The position numbers and the translations under genes were made by a program. Positions 24,695 through 33,481 of a stretch of 64,000 bases of DNA are shown in pieces. Origin of the DNA: Chloroflexota bacterium (lineage in GTDB: Bacteria > Chloroflexota > Dehalococcoidia > Lucifugimonadales > UBA3495); NCBI GenBank assembly GCA_028875055.1, contig JAPPGG010000014.1, positions 72,722 to 136,721 of the forward strand, in the 5' to 3' direction. The notes beneath the pieces are model-generated. The model was not told the DNA's origin, made no database searches, and saw nothing but the letters and a program-made list of their open reading frames with translations. Every line of letters starts with the position of its first letter. The stretch's first letter is position 1.

Positions 24695-25825
24695 GTGAAA
24701 ATTGCGATGGTTTCCCCCTACGATTTCACTTGGCCTGGAGGGGTCACAGCCCACGTGTCCCAGCTGGCGCAGGAATTGACCCAGTGCGGGCACCAGGTCA
24801 CGGTTATCGCCCCTCATTCTCCGTCCCGGCAGTGCTTTGAGGCCGAGTCTTTCGTACCCCTGGGCAGGTCAGTTCCCGTTCCCAGCGGCGGCTCCATCGC
24901 CAGGGTTTCCCTGTCGTGGTGGCTGTATCCGAAGGTTCGGGAGATGCTGCAGGAGGAGAGCTTCGACTTGATCCACCTGCACGAGCCCCTGGCCCCCATA
25001 CTACCACTGTGCTTCCTCGAATGCTCAAACACGGTGAACGTGGGTACCTTTCACGCCTACTACAGCCGCCAGCACCTTTACCGCTTCAGTCAGCCAATCA
25101 TCAGGCGGTGGCACAATCGGCTGCACGGGGGCATAGCCGTGTCCCCGGCGGCACGCAGGTACGTCCACAACTTCTTTCCCAGGGACTACCGCATAATCCC
25201 CAACGGCATCGACGTGGACCATTTCGCCGGAAACGCCAAACCCTGGCCCCAGTACCAGGACGGCAAGACCAATATCCTGTTTGTCGGCAGAAAGGAAAAG
25301 CGCAAGGGCCTGAAGTATCTGCTGGAGGCCTATTGCCGCCTGAAGTGGGAGCGCCCCGAAACCAGGCTCATAATAGTCGGGCCGGGAGACCTGGACCGGG
25401 ATTCCCAGGGCATAGTCAGCGCGCGGAACCCTGGCGACGTGGAGATTGTGGGTGGCGTTAGCTACCGGGACCTTCCCCGGTATTACGCCACAGCCGACAT
25501 CTTCTGTTCGCCGGCTACCGGACAGGAGAGTTTCGGCATTGTATTGCTGGAGGCCATGGCTTGCGGCAAACCCATAGTTGCCTCGGCGATAGAGGGATAT
25601 ATGGGCATTGTCAAAGAAGGAGAGCAGGGCCTGCTCTTTCCCAGGAAAGATGCCCAGGCCCTGGCGGAAACACTGGCAACCCTGATCGACAACCCTGATT
25701 ACGCCCGTCGGCTGGGACAGACCGGTCGCAGGATGGTGGAACAGTATCGCTGGCAGGCAGTTGCCCGCCAGGTGGAAAGCTATTATCTGGACTGCATTTC
25801 GGAGAACGATGGCCATTCCGGGTAG
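24695..25825 (+). CDS. GT4 glycosyltransferase, PimA-like
   Basis: A 376-residue GT-B glycosyltransferase of family GT4. The N-terminal domain starts MKIAMVSPYDFTWPGGVTAH, as in phosphatidylinositol mannosyltransferase PimA. The VSPAARRYV and IPNGIDVDHF motifs and the donor-binding FVGRKEKRKGLKYLLEAY segment are present. The late E-x7-E motif lies in ESFGIVLLEAMACGKP. Start is GTG 24695 with AGGAGG about 13 bases upstream. Its last 17 bases overlap the CDP-alcohol phosphotransferase gene. A role in glycosylating the lipid made by that enzyme is a reasonable inference. Confidence 0.88.
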   Translation: MKIAMVSPYDFTWPGGVTAHVSQLAQELTQCGHQVTVIAPHSPSRQCFEAESFVPLGRSVPVPSGGSIARVSLSWWLYPKVREMLQEESFDLIHLHEPLAPILPLCFLECSNTVNVGTFHAYYSRQHLYRFSQPIIRRWHNRLHGGIAVSPAARRYVHNFFPRDYRIIPNGIDVDHFAGNAKPWPQYQDGKTNILFVGRKEKRKGLKYLLEAYCRLKWERPETRLIIVGPGDLDRDSQGIVSARNPGDVEIVGGVSYRDLPRYYATADIFCSPATGQESFGIVLLEAMACGKPIVASAIEGYMGIVKEGEQGLLFPRKDAQALAETLATLIDNPDYARRLGQTGRRMVEQYRWQAVARQVESYYLDCISENDGHSG

Positions 25826-26438
25826 AGAAGAAATCCGGGCTGCCCTCGACGGCTACATTGAAACCCCGGGCGCCCGTATGCTGGGAGCCCTCGGCCTGAC
25901 ACCCAACGCCATCACACTCATTGGGTTTGGCGTTTGCGTGCTTTCGGCCGTCCTGGTCGGGAACGGGTGGCTCCTCGCCGGAGGCATTGTGTTTCTGGCG
26001 GGTGGAGGACTGGACATGTTCGACGGGGCCCTGGCCCGCATGTCCGGCAAGGCAAGCCCCTTTGGCGCGCTGATGGATTCTGTGTTTGACCGCCTGGGTG
26101 AAGCCGCACTATTTGTGGGAATGGGCTTTTACTTTCTTACGGCCGGATACAGCGACGACACCACGCTGTTGTATGTGGTCATTCTCCTGCTGGCCCTTGT
26201 CTTTTCCCAGGGCGTCAGCTACCTTCGAGCAAGGGGAGAGGGCCTGGGCGCCTTTACCAGGGACGGGTTGATGACCCGGACCGAGCGAGTCATTGTCCTG
26301 GGGTGCGGCCTGGTGGCGGACGGCCTTACCGGTTTTCCCCTGATGCCCTGGATCTTGCTGGGCATAGCCGTCGTGTCCTGCGTTACCCTTTTCCAGCGAC
26401 TTTTCGCGATAAAGGGCCTGCTGGAAAAGGGTGGCTAA
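25809..26438 (+). CDS. CDP-alcohol phosphatidyltransferase
   Basis: An integral membrane enzyme of 209 residues that joins a CDP-diacylglycerol (or similar) to an alcohol. The active-site motif D-x2-D-G-x2-A-R-x8-G-x3-D-x3-D is complete (from DMFDGALAR to MDSVFD, about residues 73-98). Around six hydrophobic helices are visible. Start ATG 25809 is preferred over the in-frame codon at 25761; GGAG lies 5 bases upstream and it overlaps the glycosyltransferase gene by 17 bases. Pairing with a PimA-like enzyme resembles the actinobacterial phosphatidylinositol-phosphate synthase/PimA arrangement. PgsA-type function is the alternative. Confidence 0.88.
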   Translation: MAIPGREEIRAALDGYIETPGARMLGALGLTPNAITLIGFGVCVLSAVLVGNGWLLAGGIVFLAGGGLDMFDGALARMSGKASPFGALMDSVFDRLGEAALFVGMGFYFLTAGYSDDTTLLYVVILLLALVFSQGVSYLRARGEGLGAFTRDGLMTRTERVIVLGCGLVADGLTGFPLMPWILLGIAVVSCVTLFQRLFAIKGLLEKGG

Positions 26439-26573
26439 CGATTTGCCTGGCGTGTAAACTGGGCTGGACCGTCCTGCGGGGCCGCACAGGGACTCTATTC
26501 TGCTCCGCTTGGGGGCAGGTTTGAGCTTGAGTCCATCGGGCAGGGCTTATTCCGGTGCCATGGGGCCGCAATC

Positions 26574-27263
26574 TTGACGCAACCGGCAACAATTTCAGCG
26601 CAGCAGCGGAACCAGTTGAGGCGTACCTTCCGCAAGGATTTGAAGGCGCCGGTGACTGTCCACCTGTTCACCCGGGAGCCTTCGCCCATTGCCATACCCG
26701 GCAGGGAGTGTCCTACCTGCGAACAGACCCAACAGTTGGTCGAGGAAGTCGCCGGCGCATCGCCAAAAATTACTCTGATTGCTCATGACTTTTTCCGGGA
26801 ATCAGCGCTTGCCGGGGAAATGGGTGTTTCCCGAATCCCTGGTATCATCCTGGGGGACCACAAGCAGCCTCAGCTGAAATTTTACGGTGCCCCCCTGGGG
26901 TACCAGATGGCAGCCATCGTGGAGACCATTCGTTCAATGTCTCGAGGGGTCAGCCCCCTGCGAAACGACACCCGACGCAAGCTCAGGGGATTGACTCTGC
27001 CCGTTAATGTGCAAGTGTTTGTCAGCCCAGAGGACCAGGCCGGCGCCGAAGCAATATACACCGCGTTCGCCATGGCAAGGGAATCTGAAAAGGTAAGGGT
27101 GGAGGCCGTGCAAATTCGGGACTTTCCCTCCCTGGCGCGGTCCCTGGGCGTCAGCGCATTGCCACTGGCGTTAATCAACGACTTTCACCGGCTGGCCGGA
27201 CCGATTTCCGAGGACACGCTTCTAGAGCAAATACTCGAGGCGGGCGCTGGCGAATCGGTTTAG
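26574..27263 (+). CDS. Protein disulfide oxidoreductase-like (tandem thioredoxin fold, second site lost)
   Basis: A 229-residue protein shaped like the archaeal/thermophile PDO family of two fused thioredoxin folds. The first fold has Cys46-Pro-Thr-Cys49 and a cis-Pro strand (SRIPGIIL). The second fold begins VNVQVFVSPEDQ where a CxxC would be expected, and has a cis-Pro (SALPLALI), so only one redox site remains. No signal peptide is seen. The start is a TTG at 26574 without a clear ribosome-binding site, so it is uncertain. ribH follows after 55 bases. Confidence 0.7.
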   Translation: MTQPATISAQQRNQLRRTFRKDLKAPVTVHLFTREPSPIAIPGRECPTCEQTQQLVEEVAGASPKITLIAHDFFRESALAGEMGVSRIPGIILGDHKQPQLKFYGAPLGYQMAAIVETIRSMSRGVSPLRNDTRRKLRGLTLPVNVQVFVSPEDQAGAEAIYTAFAMARESEKVRVEAVQIRDFPSLARSLGVSALPLALINDFHRLAGPISEDTLLEQILEAGAGESV

Positions 27264-27318
27264 TCGCCCGCAAGCAACAGATCGCCATCTACCAGATTAC
27301 CAACTTGGAGAGGATGCA

Positions 27319-27792
27319 GTGCCCCAGGAAATAGTGGGAGACATGGATGGACAGGGCTTGAGGGTGGCCGTGGTGGTGGCCCGCTTCAACGAATTTGTTA
27401 CCCGTCAACTGCTCAATGGCGCCGTGGAGACCCTCGGCCGTTTCGGCGTTCGGGACGAAGACATTGGTGTTGCCTGGGTTCCAGGATCCTTTGAATTGCC
27501 GGTGGTGGCCAAGACGCTGGCCCAGACCCAAAGGTACGACTCGGTTATCTGCCTCGGCGCGGTCATTCGAGGGGAAACGGGCCACTACGATATGGTGGCC
27601 GGCCAGTCTTCCGGGGGAATTGCGTCGGTGGGACTGGAAACGGGCGTTCCTACAATTTTCGGGGTATTGACTGCGGATAACATGGACCAGGCCATCAACC
27701 GTGCCGGCGGAAAGTCGGGCAATATTGGCAGCAACGCCGCCGTCGCCGCGGTGGAAACCGCCCGGCTCATTCAGTCAATCAAGACAGGTTAG
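27319..27792 (+). CDS. ribH: 6,7-dimethyl-8-ribityllumazine synthase
   Basis: The penultimate enzyme of riboflavin synthesis, 157 residues, which condenses ribitylaminouracil with dihydroxybutanone phosphate. Signatures are VVARFNEFVT, WVPGSFELPV, GAVIRGETGHYD with the catalytic His, and PTIFGVLTADNMDQA. The GTG start at 27319 has GGAGAGG about 8 bases upstream. No other rib gene or FMN riboswitch is nearby. It lies 18 bases before an LLM flavin/F420 oxidoreductase. Confidence 0.95.
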   Translation: MPQEIVGDMDGQGLRVAVVVARFNEFVTRQLLNGAVETLGRFGVRDEDIGVAWVPGSFELPVVAKTLAQTQRYDSVICLGAVIRGETGHYDMVAGQSSGGIASVGLETGVPTIFGVLTADNMDQAINRAGGKSGNIGSNAAVAAVETARLIQSIKTG

Positions 27793-27810
27793 AACTCCGG
27801 GAGATCGTCA

Positions 27811-28713
27811 ATGCAGTTCGGAGTTACCGTTCCCAACAACTGGGGAATCGAGGACGTCAATGAAGCCCTGGCCTTTGGCCCCCTGGCGGAGGCGCTGGGC
27901 TACGATTCCGTATGGGTTATGGACCACCTGTTCAACAACGGTTACATACGCGAACGTCTGGACGACAAGCCCTATTACCATCCCCTTGCCACCCTCACCT
28001 ATTTGTCAGCGACCACCAGCCGGGTGCTTCTCGGCACTTCAGTGCTGGTGCTGCCCTATCACAACCCGGTGGAGCTGGCCAAGTACACCGCCACCCTGGA
28101 CCAGATGTCAGGCGGCCGGGTGACGCTTGGCATTGGGGTAGGGGCCATGACCGAAGAGTTTGAAGCCCTGGGAATTCCGATGTCGGAGCGTGCGTCCCTT
28201 ACCAATGAATGCATCCGGGTAATGCGGGAACTCTGGTCCAATCCCGCGCCCAGCTACCACAGCCGTCGGTGGAATTTTGATGACCTTCGATTCTCGCCAA
28301 AACCCGTCCAGCAGCCCCATATACCCATATGGGTGGGCGGAGCGAGCCCTGGCGCCATCAGGCGGGCGGCCAGAATGGGCGATGGGTGGCATCCGTCTGG
28401 CGTGTCCCCGGAAGAGTACGCCTCCAGAAAGGCCGAGATTGCCGAATTGGCCCAGGCTGCTGGCCGCAACGTGGACAACATGGTATGGTCGGCTCGGGTA
28501 GAGGTTGAAGCCACTCCAGGTCCTTCCAGCGAACGGGCGGCCAGCCGTTCGCGGATTCCGGGCCATGACCTGGAGCAGACCGCCCTTTCCATAGCGGCCT
28601 ATCGGGATGCCGGCGTCGAACACCTGGTCCTGGCGCTGAATACGGGGGACGTAAACAGGATTCGGGAGCTCATGGAATCCCTGGCCAATGAGACCATCCC
28701 CCAGTTTCGTTAG
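27811..28713 (+). CDS. LLM-class F420-dependent oxidoreductase
   Basis: A 300-residue luciferase-like monooxygenase (bacterial luciferase TIM-barrel) of the F420-dependent branch. The N terminus starts MQFGVTVPNNWGIEDV, then SVWVMDHLFN, the VLVLPYHNPVELAKYTATLD strand, GGRVTLGIGVG and IPIWVGGASPGAIRRAARMGDGW, all standard for this class. It follows ribH closely. A related enzyme lies at 43847-44785. The substrate cannot be deduced. Confidence 0.88.
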   Translation: MQFGVTVPNNWGIEDVNEALAFGPLAEALGYDSVWVMDHLFNNGYIRERLDDKPYYHPLATLTYLSATTSRVLLGTSVLVLPYHNPVELAKYTATLDQMSGGRVTLGIGVGAMTEEFEALGIPMSERASLTNECIRVMRELWSNPAPSYHSRRWNFDDLRFSPKPVQQPHIPIWVGGASPGAIRRAARMGDGWHPSGVSPEEYASRKAEIAELAQAAGRNVDNMVWSARVEVEATPGPSSERAASRSRIPGHDLEQTALSIAAYRDAGVEHLVLALNTGDVNRIRELMESLANETIPQFR

Positions 28714-28762
28714 CGGGGCTGGAAGCAGGGGAAAACAGCAGCCTGCACAGCAGGCCTGACCC

Positions 28763-30202
28763 TCACCCCTGGGATTTTTCCTCTTCTTCCTTCTGCCTGA
28801 TTCGCTCCTCTTCCTTCCATTCGGCCTCGCGCCGGCGAAGGTCTGCCAGGTCGCGCAGCAAGTCCTGCATTTCGCCACCGCCGGCAGGATGGTTGCCGTA
28901 GTGCGATGAGTGAAATCCTCCAACTATCCGGTCCACCGGCTGGGGAGGCATTTCTTCGCTTACATCGCCTTGGTGCTCCCTGGGAGTCTGCCCCTCTCCC
29001 TTGGGGTGGCCCATGTTGTCCGAAATGGTCAGAAAGCGGTGATATACCTCGCGAGGGTTCTCCGGGTCGGGTTCAGGTTTATCGTCGGTGGTAGCCCGCC
29101 TGACCAGGTCATTCCACCAGCCCTCCACCAGGGAACCCAGGTCGGCGTTTGCCTTGCCCCAGGTAAACAGGGACTCCCGCACCTCCTCCACTTCGCCCGA
29201 CATCTTGAACAGGCGCCGGAAGCGGAACACCCGGAAGAGTATGAAGCCCACTATCAGCATTGTTACCAGAAATACAGCGGTCTTCAGCAGCGTGTAAACC
29301 CAGCCGGGCAACCCCGAACCTTCCACGTCCTCCAGCTCTTCGTGGAACCTTCTCAGGTGCTCCTGTGCCTCGTTCAGGCCGCTCAAGTCGCCGCCGCCCA
29401 TAATGGTGGTCAGCCACTTTCCAAATACAACCAGCGCTTCGGCAATGTAGCCCAGCCCCAGCAAAATGGGTCGGAGTATCCATTCGCTGGCGCGACCAAT
29501 CACCCGGAGTATGGACCGGGTAGCGTCGTCCAACCCCCAGACGCCCAGGCCCGAAATCAACATGGCCAGCAGTAGCACCGACCCCACGGCAACACTTATG
29601 GGGATCAGCCACTCCTTCGACATTACCTGGAGATCAGCGGACTCGGTGGAGAAGCGCGCCAGGGAGAGCCCAAACAGCCCCACGGCGAAGAATCCCAGTA
29701 CCATGAACCCGCCAACAATCCTGGCCGATACCAGGCTGTCGATGACAACGGCGGCAATCAGCACCGCCAGTCCCCACTGAAACGCCGTTCGCACCGTGTC
29801 CAGGCTGACCTCGTCGTGGGCCAGGCTGGTGCCTCGCCACCACAGGGCAACCAGGAAAACAAAGGACAGCGCCAGGGCAAAAGCGGTTTGAAGGTCGCCA
29901 AAGAGGACCCTTCCGATGGGGAAGAAGCCCAGTCCCGAATTCAGGTTCACCAGCACCAGCAACGACAGGGCGCTCAGGAAAAGGCCGATTACGCCGCGAA
30001 GATTCAGCGAGAATCGCACGGTCTGCACGTAGAGGGAAAGGACAAAGGACCAGCCCAGGGCCAATAGCACCAGCCAGAAAGGAAGCCGGGCTCCGGCGGA
30101 GTTGGACAACACCGTGAGCACCGACATGGCCAGGTACGCTCCGGCCGCCTCGAGGTAAAGGGCTGTCCCCGTTATTACGCTAGCCCGCCAGAACTGGCTC
30201 AT
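28763..30202 (-). CDS. DUF4129-domain membrane protein of the MoxR-DUF58 cluster
   Basis: A 479-residue membrane protein with about eight hydrophobic segments in the first 260 residues. A further helix lies near 310-330, followed by a cytoplasmic DUF4129-like segment (YHRFLTISDNMGHPKGEGQT, then PREH). The charged tail is rich in Glu, Lys and Arg. In related clusters DUF4129 is attached to a TgpA-type transglutaminase; no transglutaminase Cys-His-Asp motif is visible here. Start ATG 30202 overlaps the 3' end of the DUF58 gene by 23 bases. The cluster may handle a cell-envelope or stress function, as MoxR systems do. Confidence 0.75.
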   Translation of the reverse strand: MSQFWRASVITGTALYLEAAGAYLAMSVLTVLSNSAGARLPFWLVLLALGWSFVLSLYVQTVRFSLNLRGVIGLFLSALSLLVLVNLNSGLGFFPIGRVLFGDLQTAFALALSFVFLVALWWRGTSLAHDEVSLDTVRTAFQWGLAVLIAAVVIDSLVSARIVGGFMVLGFFAVGLFGLSLARFSTESADLQVMSKEWLIPISVAVGSVLLLAMLISGLGVWGLDDATRSILRVIGRASEWILRPILLGLGYIAEALVVFGKWLTTIMGGGDLSGLNEAQEHLRRFHEELEDVEGSGLPGWVYTLLKTAVFLVTMLIVGFILFRVFRFRRLFKMSGEVEEVRESLFTWGKANADLGSLVEGWWNDLVRRATTDDKPEPDPENPREVYHRFLTISDNMGHPKGEGQTPREHQGDVSEEMPPQPVDRIVGGFHSSHYGNHPAGGGEMQDLLRDLADLRRREAEWKEEERIRQKEEEEKSQG

Positions 30203-31418
30203 CCTCTTCCACCGGCTCAACTTCCAGGGCTTCCAGCGCCCGCCCCAGAGCAATTACGGTTACGTTGTGAAGCCTTATTTGCGGCCCGCCGTCCCCGGAA
30301 AACAGGACCACGACCCGGTAACCCCTGGACTGCATGTCTGTGATTTCGTTAGCCAGCGCCCGGGTTACTACCGAGGTAATGACCACTATCGTGGCTCCTG
30401 GCGGCAAAGACGACCGTTCCTGCTGGAGAACGTCCGTCAGGGAAATAACCGAGTAGGGCCCGGCCATGGCCAGGGATTCCAGGACCAGCCCCAACTGAAG
30501 GGAAGAACTGCCGAAGGGGACGCTGAGCCACTTGCCCGAATAGACTGCCACCCCGTTGCTGATCAACCCGAACTCATAACGGGACTCAGCGCAATGGCTG
30601 GCCACGGAAGCAGCGACGGTGACTGCCCGTTCAAAGAGACGCCGATTGCTGCCCTGCCAAGCAAATTCGCTGGTTGTGGCATTCAAGGCAATCAGAACGT
30701 TCAGGGAAACCACCGGCTCAAATACCTTGCTCTGCAGTTGCGACCGCTTGGCAGAAGCCTTCCAGTCAATGTGCTTCATTGGGTCCTGGGGCTGGTAGTC
30801 CCGCAACCCGAAAAACCTGCTGGGGTCCTGGTAAAGCGGCCTCCGGTTTCCCACGTCTCCCAGCGGGTGTTCCGAGGGCATGATCAGCTCTTTAAGGTCT
30901 ATGATCCTGGGATAAACCAGTATGTGGTCCACGCCCGAGAACCGGTTCTCCGCCGCGGTGAATCCGAAAATGTCGCCACTGCGCAGCCGGACCGGACCGA
31001 TTCTGTGGTAACCGCGAGCCAGGCAGCGGAGGTTGTATTTCCACGTCACCTGCTGATAGGGAAGGAGAGAGGTGGTTATGCGGTGCTCCCGGTCGATTTC
31101 GATGCCGGTACCACGTACCGTGGCGCCCGGCAGGTCGAGTTCCGGGGGGAAATTGTCGTGAATATCTACCCAGATCAGCGGAACAACCTTGTCGTTGACA
31201 AGGGTAACGGAGTACTCCACCGAATCGCCAACGAACGCCCGCTCACTGCCCAGGGCCCTGCCGTGGCTCACCCTCTTGAAAGCAAGCCGGTCCCAGAACT
31301 TGGCAAGCACCCATACTATCAGGACCAGGGACCCCACAATGAGCAGCAGGGCCTGGGTAGCCACCAGGCCAACAAAGAGCAGGACCACACTGGCGAACAG
31401 CCAAAAGTCGTTGAGCAT
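30180..31418 (-). CDS. DUF58 domain-containing protein
   Basis: A 412-residue protein with two N-terminal transmembrane helices (residues 5-50), a beta-rich domain, and the DUF58 signature DYQPQDPMKHIDWKASAKR near residue 210. A von Willebrand A-like C-terminal half follows (VSLNVLIALNATTS and later strands). DUF58 proteins usually accompany MoxR ATPases and may be their clients. The gene lies between MoxR (31 bases away) and the DUF4129 gene (overlapping), all leftward. Confidence 0.88.
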   Translation of the reverse strand: MLNDFWLFASVVLLFVGLVATQALLLIVGSLVLIVWVLAKFWDRLAFKRVSHGRALGSERAFVGDSVEYSVTLVNDKVVPLIWVDIHDNFPPELDLPGATVRGTGIEIDREHRITTSLLPYQQVTWKYNLRCLARGYHRIGPVRLRSGDIFGFTAAENRFSGVDHILVYPRIIDLKELIMPSEHPLGDVGNRRPLYQDPSRFFGLRDYQPQDPMKHIDWKASAKRSQLQSKVFEPVVSLNVLIALNATTSEFAWQGSNRRLFERAVTVAASVASHCAESRYEFGLISNGVAVYSGKWLSVPFGSSSLQLGLVLESLAMAGPYSVISLTDVLQQERSSLPPGATIVVITSVVTRALANEITDMQSRGYRVVVLFSGDGGPQIRLHNVTVIALGRALEALEVEPVEEDEPVLAG

Positions 31419-31449
31419 GTCTCCTTCCGCCGGGGTTAATGGCGGCCGG

Positions 31450-32412
31450 TCAGACTGGCACGGTTACCTGTTCCAGCACTTCGTTGATGATGACGTCCGG
31501 GGTGCGCTCCCGGAGACGGGCCTGGGACTTGAGGATAATTCGATGGCCCAGGGCATAGGGCGCCAGCTGCTTTATCTCATCAGGGGTTACATACTCGCGT
31601 CCCCGCATAACCGCCAGGGCCTGGCTGCACCGGTACAGGCCCATGGTTGCCCTGGGACTTGCTCCCAGTTCCACTTCCGAGTGATCGCGGGTTGCCTGGG
31701 TGATACGGACGGTATAGTTGCGAAGCACCGGGTCCACGTAAACCCTCTGGGTCATGGCCTGATACTCCAGGATTTCGGGACCCGTGGCCACCGGAGACAA
31801 ACTTCCAAGAGGGTCGGCATTCTCGAAGCGAAGGAGCATCTCCTCCTCTTGCTCTTCATCCGGATAGCCCACCTGCAGCTTTATCAGAAACCGATCCAGC
31901 TGGGCTTCCGGCAACGGGAAGGTTCCTTCCAGCTCAATGGGGTTCTGGGTGGCAATGACCAGGAAGGGAGCGGGAAGCGGGATCGTAACTTCGTCAATGG
32001 TCAATTGACGCTCCCCCATGGCCTCCAGCAAAGCCGACTGGGTTCTCGGCGTAGCCCGGTTGATTTCGTCCGCCAGCACTACCTGGGATATGACCGGTCC
32101 AGGCCTGAACTCAAACTCTCCGCTCCTCTGGTTGTAATAGTGAATGCCGGTTATGTCCGACGGCATCAGGTCCGGAGTGAACTGAATGCGCCGGAACTCG
32201 CAGTCCAGGGAACCGGCCAGCGACCGGGCCAGCGTCGTCTTGCCAATGCCCGGAACATCCTCCACCAGGATGTGGCCGCCGCTGAGTACGGCCGCCAGGG
32301 TCAATTCAACGACATCGTCCTTCCCTACAAGAACTCGGCCGATGTTCTCCTTCACTCTGCCGACAGCCTCAGAAACCCGGGCCACCATTTCGGGACTAAT
32401 GATTGCCGCCAC
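31450..32412 (-). CDS. MoxR-family AAA+ ATPase
   Basis: A 320-residue AAA+ ATPase of the MoxR family. Walker A is GIGKTT at residues 55-60, Walker B VVLADEINRA, sensor 1 VIATQNPIE, and the MoxR lid includes LLRFENADP and SPRATMGLYRCSQALA. The start is a GTG whose first base is the last base of the upstream TAG (TAGTG at 32414-32410), so it is coupled to the nucleotidyltransferase gene. MoxR ATPases assist assembly or metal insertion of partner proteins. Confidence 0.94.
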   Translation of the reverse strand: MAAIISPEMVARVSEAVGRVKENIGRVLVGKDDVVELTLAAVLSGGHILVEDVPGIGKTTLARSLAGSLDCEFRRIQFTPDLMPSDITGIHYYNQRSGEFEFRPGPVISQVVLADEINRATPRTQSALLEAMGERQLTIDEVTIPLPAPFLVIATQNPIELEGTFPLPEAQLDRFLIKLQVGYPDEEQEEEMLLRFENADPLGSLSPVATGPEILEYQAMTQRVYVDPVLRNYTVRITQATRDHSEVELGASPRATMGLYRCSQALAVMRGREYVTPDEIKQLAPYALGHRIILKSQARLRERTPDVIINEVLEQVTVPV

Positions 32413-33152
32413 TATTGCGTACTTCCCTGGGCGCCGGCTGCGGCTTCCGCCTGCGCTTCCCTGACGTGGTCCTCTGCCTCCCTTAAGTCCTTAAGCGAGT
32501 CAACGCTGCGCCAGAAGTCGTTTGACCGGTAGGCGGAAATCCGCCCCTCCTGCGCCAGTCCGGGGAAAGTATGGTCCTCGTGGTCCCCCAATTCCGGCAT
32601 GAAGGGCCCAATGGCCCGATCGAAGACATAAACACCCGCATTGATCCAGTGTGGCAAAGCTACCTTCTCCCGAAATCCAATGACGTCGCTGTTTTCATCC
32701 AGGTCAACCAGACCGTAAGGGCTCACCATGGGAACAACCATAATAGTCGCCAGGTGATCGGCGCTTGCCTGCTTTCTCGAGGCGTGGTGATTCAGCAATG
32801 ATGTCGGGTCCTGATCGGTAATAATGTCACCATTGAGGACGAATACCGTTTCCTCTTCCTCCGGTACGTGGGCCAGTCCCAGGCGTATGGCTCCGCCCCG
32901 GCCCAGGGGCCTGGTTTCCACGCTGTAAACAGGTCTTATCCCGAAGCCGGACCCATCGCCAAAATACTCCCGCACCATTTCCCAGCGGTAGCCAACCAGG
33001 AATATTACGTTGGTGACGCCCGCCTGCTTCAGCCACTCCACCTGGTGCCAGAGTATCGGCTTGCTGTCCAGCGGTACCAGTGGCTTGGGCAGTGAGTCAG
33101 TCAGGGGCCTGAGCCTCTCTCCCTTTCCTCCTGCCAGGATCAATGCATACAT
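32412..33152 (-). CDS. Sugar nucleotidyltransferase
   Basis: A 246-residue NTP-transferase of the glucose/mannose-1-phosphate nucleotidyltransferase type. Motifs are LILAGGKGERLRPLTDSLPK with the catalytic signature, SKPILWHQVEWL, FVLNGDIITD (metal-binding Asp) and INAGVYVFD. It lacks a left-handed beta-helix acyl- or PMI-domain, so it is a short form. It is the first gene of the leftward MoxR cluster and ends one base into the MoxR start. Which sugar and nucleotide are used is unknown. Confidence 0.88.
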   Translation of the reverse strand: MYALILAGGKGERLRPLTDSLPKPLVPLDSKPILWHQVEWLKQAGVTNVIFLVGYRWEMVREYFGDGSGFGIRPVYSVETRPLGRGGAIRLGLAHVPEEEETVFVLNGDIITDQDPTSLLNHHASRKQASADHLATIMVVPMVSPYGLVDLDENSDVIGFREKVALPHWINAGVYVFDRAIGPFMPELGDHEDHTFPGLAQEGRISAYRSNDFWRSVDSLKDLREAEDHVREAQAEAAAGAQGSTQ

Positions 33153-33481
33153 GTAGAAGAACCTCTTCCCGCAGCCGTCTGTACCTATTGTGGCCTGCCT
33201 CCGGAATACCTGGGCGCAAATTTACAGTAATATACCTTTGGGCCGGGTACAGGTCAACGCAGGGCATCGCCATACTGACTACAGGGCTCGCTTGCACCGC
33301 CACCGCAACACGGATAATCAAACATGGAAACCCCGCAAGCCAGTACCTCACGCTCATGTCTGCACTTCTCAATCCACGCCCCTCTGGTTTCGATCTGAAT
33401 CGCCCTGACCATAAGCTATAATTGATACTAAATCCAAAGTGTTTTCGGAAAGCTATCCGCCGGCAAAGGAGAACTACCAGC
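33153..33481. other. Divergent intergenic region
   Basis: No gene is supported. It holds the rightward promoter at 33394-33422 and, on the minus strand near 33230, an AT-rich TATATT that could be the -10 of the nucleotidyltransferase-MoxR cluster. Confidence 0.5.
33394..33422 (+). promoter_or_regulatory. Promoter for the UbiE-like methyltransferase
   Basis: A perfect TATAAT (33417-33422) has TCTGAA (33394-33399) 17 bases upstream. Transcription would start near 33429, about 53 bases before the ATG. Confidence 0.5.
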
